NCBI RefSeq assembly: GCF_016808335.1
Contig: NC_053146.1
Coordinates: 24,298,637-24,362,636, forward strand
DNA: 64,000 nt
Direction of reading: 5' to 3'
Origin: Panicum virgatum
Lineage: Eukaryota; Streptophyta; Magnoliopsida; Poales; Poaceae
Below are positions 62,398 through 64,000 of the stretch, one piece after another; position 1 is the stretch's first letter, and every line of letters begins with the position of its first letter. A program made the position numbers and the translations under genes. Below the pieces are notes generated by a model. The model did not search any database, was not told the DNA's origin, and worked only from the letters and a program-made list of their open reading frames with translations.

Positions 62398-63168
62398 CTA
62401 TGAAATCTGATCTGCGGTTTCATTGGGATCATGATGACTAGGAGCACCTCCCCCTTGCTGGTTGATCACATAAACTAGGCGTTCTAGGGAGTAACTCTCG
62501 AAGTCTGATTCGTAATCGGCTAGCTCGGTTCCCCCAGACCCAGTTTCCCGCTCGGATGTAAGGGGAGTACCGTGTTGGAATAGGAGATAATCAATGCTAG
62601 CAACTTCTCGGAGGTTGTCGAGTAGTTCTGCGAGTGTATGATCCTGGCAGGACTTGAGTTGAATTTTTGCCAATGCATTGGTGATGAAATCCAGAATGAC
62701 ATGAAATGACTCGTCTGGATCTGGGTATACGTCGAAAACGGGTGCCTCCCGACTAGCGGTGACTGAGGAGCTTTCGACGCAAAGTAGTTGGTCCAAGCTA
62801 TTTTCATAGATGGATTTGATCATCTGTCGGTAAGTACATAATGTGTTGCGCAACCCATAGATGGGTTGGGCAAGATGAATCTCAATCCAAGTGGAAGTCG
62901 GTTTGAGATCAATCTGAGTCCGAGTGGAACCCGAGTTGTCTTCGAGTTTCATCTCGATCTCCTTGGCGAGGTCGGGAAGCAATATGACGCCGTGGTTAAT
63001 CGATCCGGCGAGCTTATTGGAGCTTTCTGACGAGGTTGCCTTCAGTGTGGGAGGTTTGGTTAGGTGGCTATCAAAACCGCCCGAACCATTGGCAACGCAG
63101 ACCCACGAGCCGAAGACAAAGGTGGCACCTTGAGGGGGCGCCATGGTGCTGAAAGCGAAAGTGGCCAT
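62398..63168 (-). CDS. Tat-D gag leader protein
   Basis: 256 residues. Start chosen at the first ATG after the primer-binding site (MATFAFSTMAPPQGATFVFG). No catalytic motif. It has a helical centre (AEIEMKLED-like, IHLAQPIYGLRNTLCTYRQM) and an acidic end (ADYESDFESYSLERLVYVIN). Upstream leader ORFs of this type are found in RIRE2-like Tat elements; the role is not established. Confidence 0.7.
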   Translation of the reverse strand: MATFAFSTMAPPQGATFVFGSWVCVANGSGGFDSHLTKPPTLKATSSESSNKLAGSINHGVILLPDLAKEIEMKLEDNSGSTRTQIDLKPTSTWIEIHLAQPIYGLRNTLCTYRQMIKSIYENSLDQLLCVESSSVTASREAPVFDVYPDPDESFHVILDFITNALAKIQLKSCQDHTLAELLDNLREVASIDYLLFQHGTPLTSERETGSGGTELADYESDFESYSLERLVYVINQQGGGAPSHHDPNETADQIS

Positions 63169-63185
63169 CGAACTCGCCGAGTCCC

Positions 63186-63200
63186 CTACCTGGCGCGCCA
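63186..63200 (-). promoter_or_regulatory. Tat-D primer-binding-site-like sequence
   Basis: On the minus strand TGGCGCGCCAGGTAGG, two bases inside the 5' LTR, identical to Tat-A over its whole length although the LTRs of the two elements differ. Confidence 0.72.
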
Positions 63201-63202
63201 GC

Positions 63203-63617
63203 TGTCGGTGTTTACCGCCAAGCCTTCTCAGGGATACCCTTAGTAGTAGGGTTGTAGGTAGGGATCGACTACTCTGGAACTCAATGGTGCAAGGAACACA
63301 AAGCTTTAGACAGGTTCGGGCAGCGAGTTGCGTAATACCATACGTCCTGTGTGGTTGTCTGTATTGCCCTAGGTGTTGATGTGTTTCGAGGGGATCCCTG
63401 CCCGCCCTTATATATCTGGGGGGACAGGGTTACATGGAAAGTCCTAGCCGAGTACAGTTGGAGTTCTACTACAACATGATCGAGTAGTTTCCTTTGTACT
63501 GCAGCTAGTTCTACACCTATTTGGGTAGTTACAAGAGAGGTAAGGTACATCTATGAGTTATCCCTTACTCTAGAACACTCTATGCCTATAAGCAGTCCCA
63601 CTGCCCCGGGTTTGTGA
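63203..63617 (-). repeat. Tat-D 5' LTR (right)
   Basis: 415 bases from TGTCGGTGTTTACC to GGGTTTGTGA. The last CA is changed to GA compared with the other copies. Minus-strand TATA-like box (plus strand cccttatatatc near 63408). Confidence 0.88.
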
Positions 63618-64000
63618 AAATAGCTAATGTCTTACAATTATTTGGTTTGGCTCAGCAAGTTCATCTCTTGTTTCTGCATCATTATTTTCCAATTCTTCAC
63701 TACTTTCTTCTGAGCACCCTTCTTCCGTGTGTTCTTCCCTGCGTTCTTCCTTGTGTTCTTCCCTTTGTTTTTTTAACTACATTTGGAAAACATGGCTTCT
63801 TTGAACCTTTTATCAATTGAGGAATTTTAAATGATATTACACCATTTATGGTTCTTGGACACATTCATTTGGATAGGAGGGCTCTCATTGGATTTTTCAT
63901 GCATCTCACCTAGATAAGTATCCGCTTCTGAATCGAAGTCATGCATGGCTTTCTACAATTTGACAAGAAGTTCATTTGACGATGAACACTTCAATGCAAG
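63618..64000. other. right flank without a recognised feature
   Basis: AT- and T-rich. A small direct repeat (cgtgttcttcc.tgcgttcttcct, near 63726-63755) produces a repeated LPCVLPCVLP-like shadow peptide. No gene is seen before the window ends. Confidence 0.35.

Larger units (their letters stand above)
38388..63617 (-). mobile_element. Tat-D: outer Tat-lineage retrotransposon, split by nested elements
   Basis: Two LTRs of the TGTCGGTG family in direct orientation (38388-38802 and 63203-63617) enclose, on the minus strand, gag leader, gag, protease remains, RT, RNase H, aRNH and integrase (63168 down to about 56940), a 120-bp tandem array, then a gap in which an Athila element sits, and the Tat spacer (38803-39431). 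The antisense aORF expected between spacer and array is missing, probably lost with the Athila 3' part in one deletion at 56219/56220. The flanks are AACAA and AAATA, so a target duplication is not confirmed; two partial elements is the alternative reading. Confidence 0.65.

Overview
The window is grass nuclear DNA made almost entirely of nested transposable elements. Tourist- and Stowaway-type MITEs, Ty3/Gypsy elements of the Tat and Athila lineages, and Copia LTRs with CGGTTAAACCG motifs are all typical of Poaceae, probably a panicoid grass (inference). I found no convincing free-standing host gene, no rRNA or tRNA gene and no CRISPR array. Almost every coding region belongs to a retroelement, and most carry stops, frameshifts or deletions.

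Layout. 1-3894: C-rich low-complexity DNA, four Tourist-like MITEs and a short tRNA-type SINE. 3895-16176: Tat-A, a complete Tat-type Gypsy element on the minus strand (TSD TTATG), inserted in a MITE; its reverse transcriptase core is deleted, and a plus-strand additional ORF (aORF) lies antisense to gag-pol. 16177-22270: more MITEs, a long hairpin, a Copia-type LTR and a possible CACTA terminus. 22273-32982: Tat-B (TSD GTGTT), a Tat element without pol that carries an intron-containing antisense aORF broken by two solo LTRs (TSDs CAGGC and CAAGG). 33000-38387: tandem duplication, a MITE, a hAT element (8-bp TSD) carrying a GC-rich ORF and a Tourist MITE, and a 39-bp-arm hairpin. 38388-63617: a nest in which Tat-D (minus strand) holds an Athila element (plus strand, truncated), whose 5' LTR in turn holds Tat-C (40800-53516, TSD TTAGT).

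The genes follow the Tat plan. Minus-strand gag, protease, RT, RNase H, archaeal-type RNase H (aRNH) and integrase supply retrotransposition. A plus-strand antisense gene (Transposase_28-like in Tat-A and Tat-B, plant mobile domain in Tat-C) faces pol tail to tail. All three antisense genes show candidate introns on their own strand, which the sense genomic RNA would not lose during retrotransposition.

The most unusual structure is Tat-C. Its two LTRs are in inverted, not direct, orientation. Each is followed inward by a primer-binding-site-like sequence, yet the whole 12.7-kb unit is bounded by one 5-bp TSD inside the Athila LTR. This suggests that a DNA with two U3 termini was integrated as a unit.
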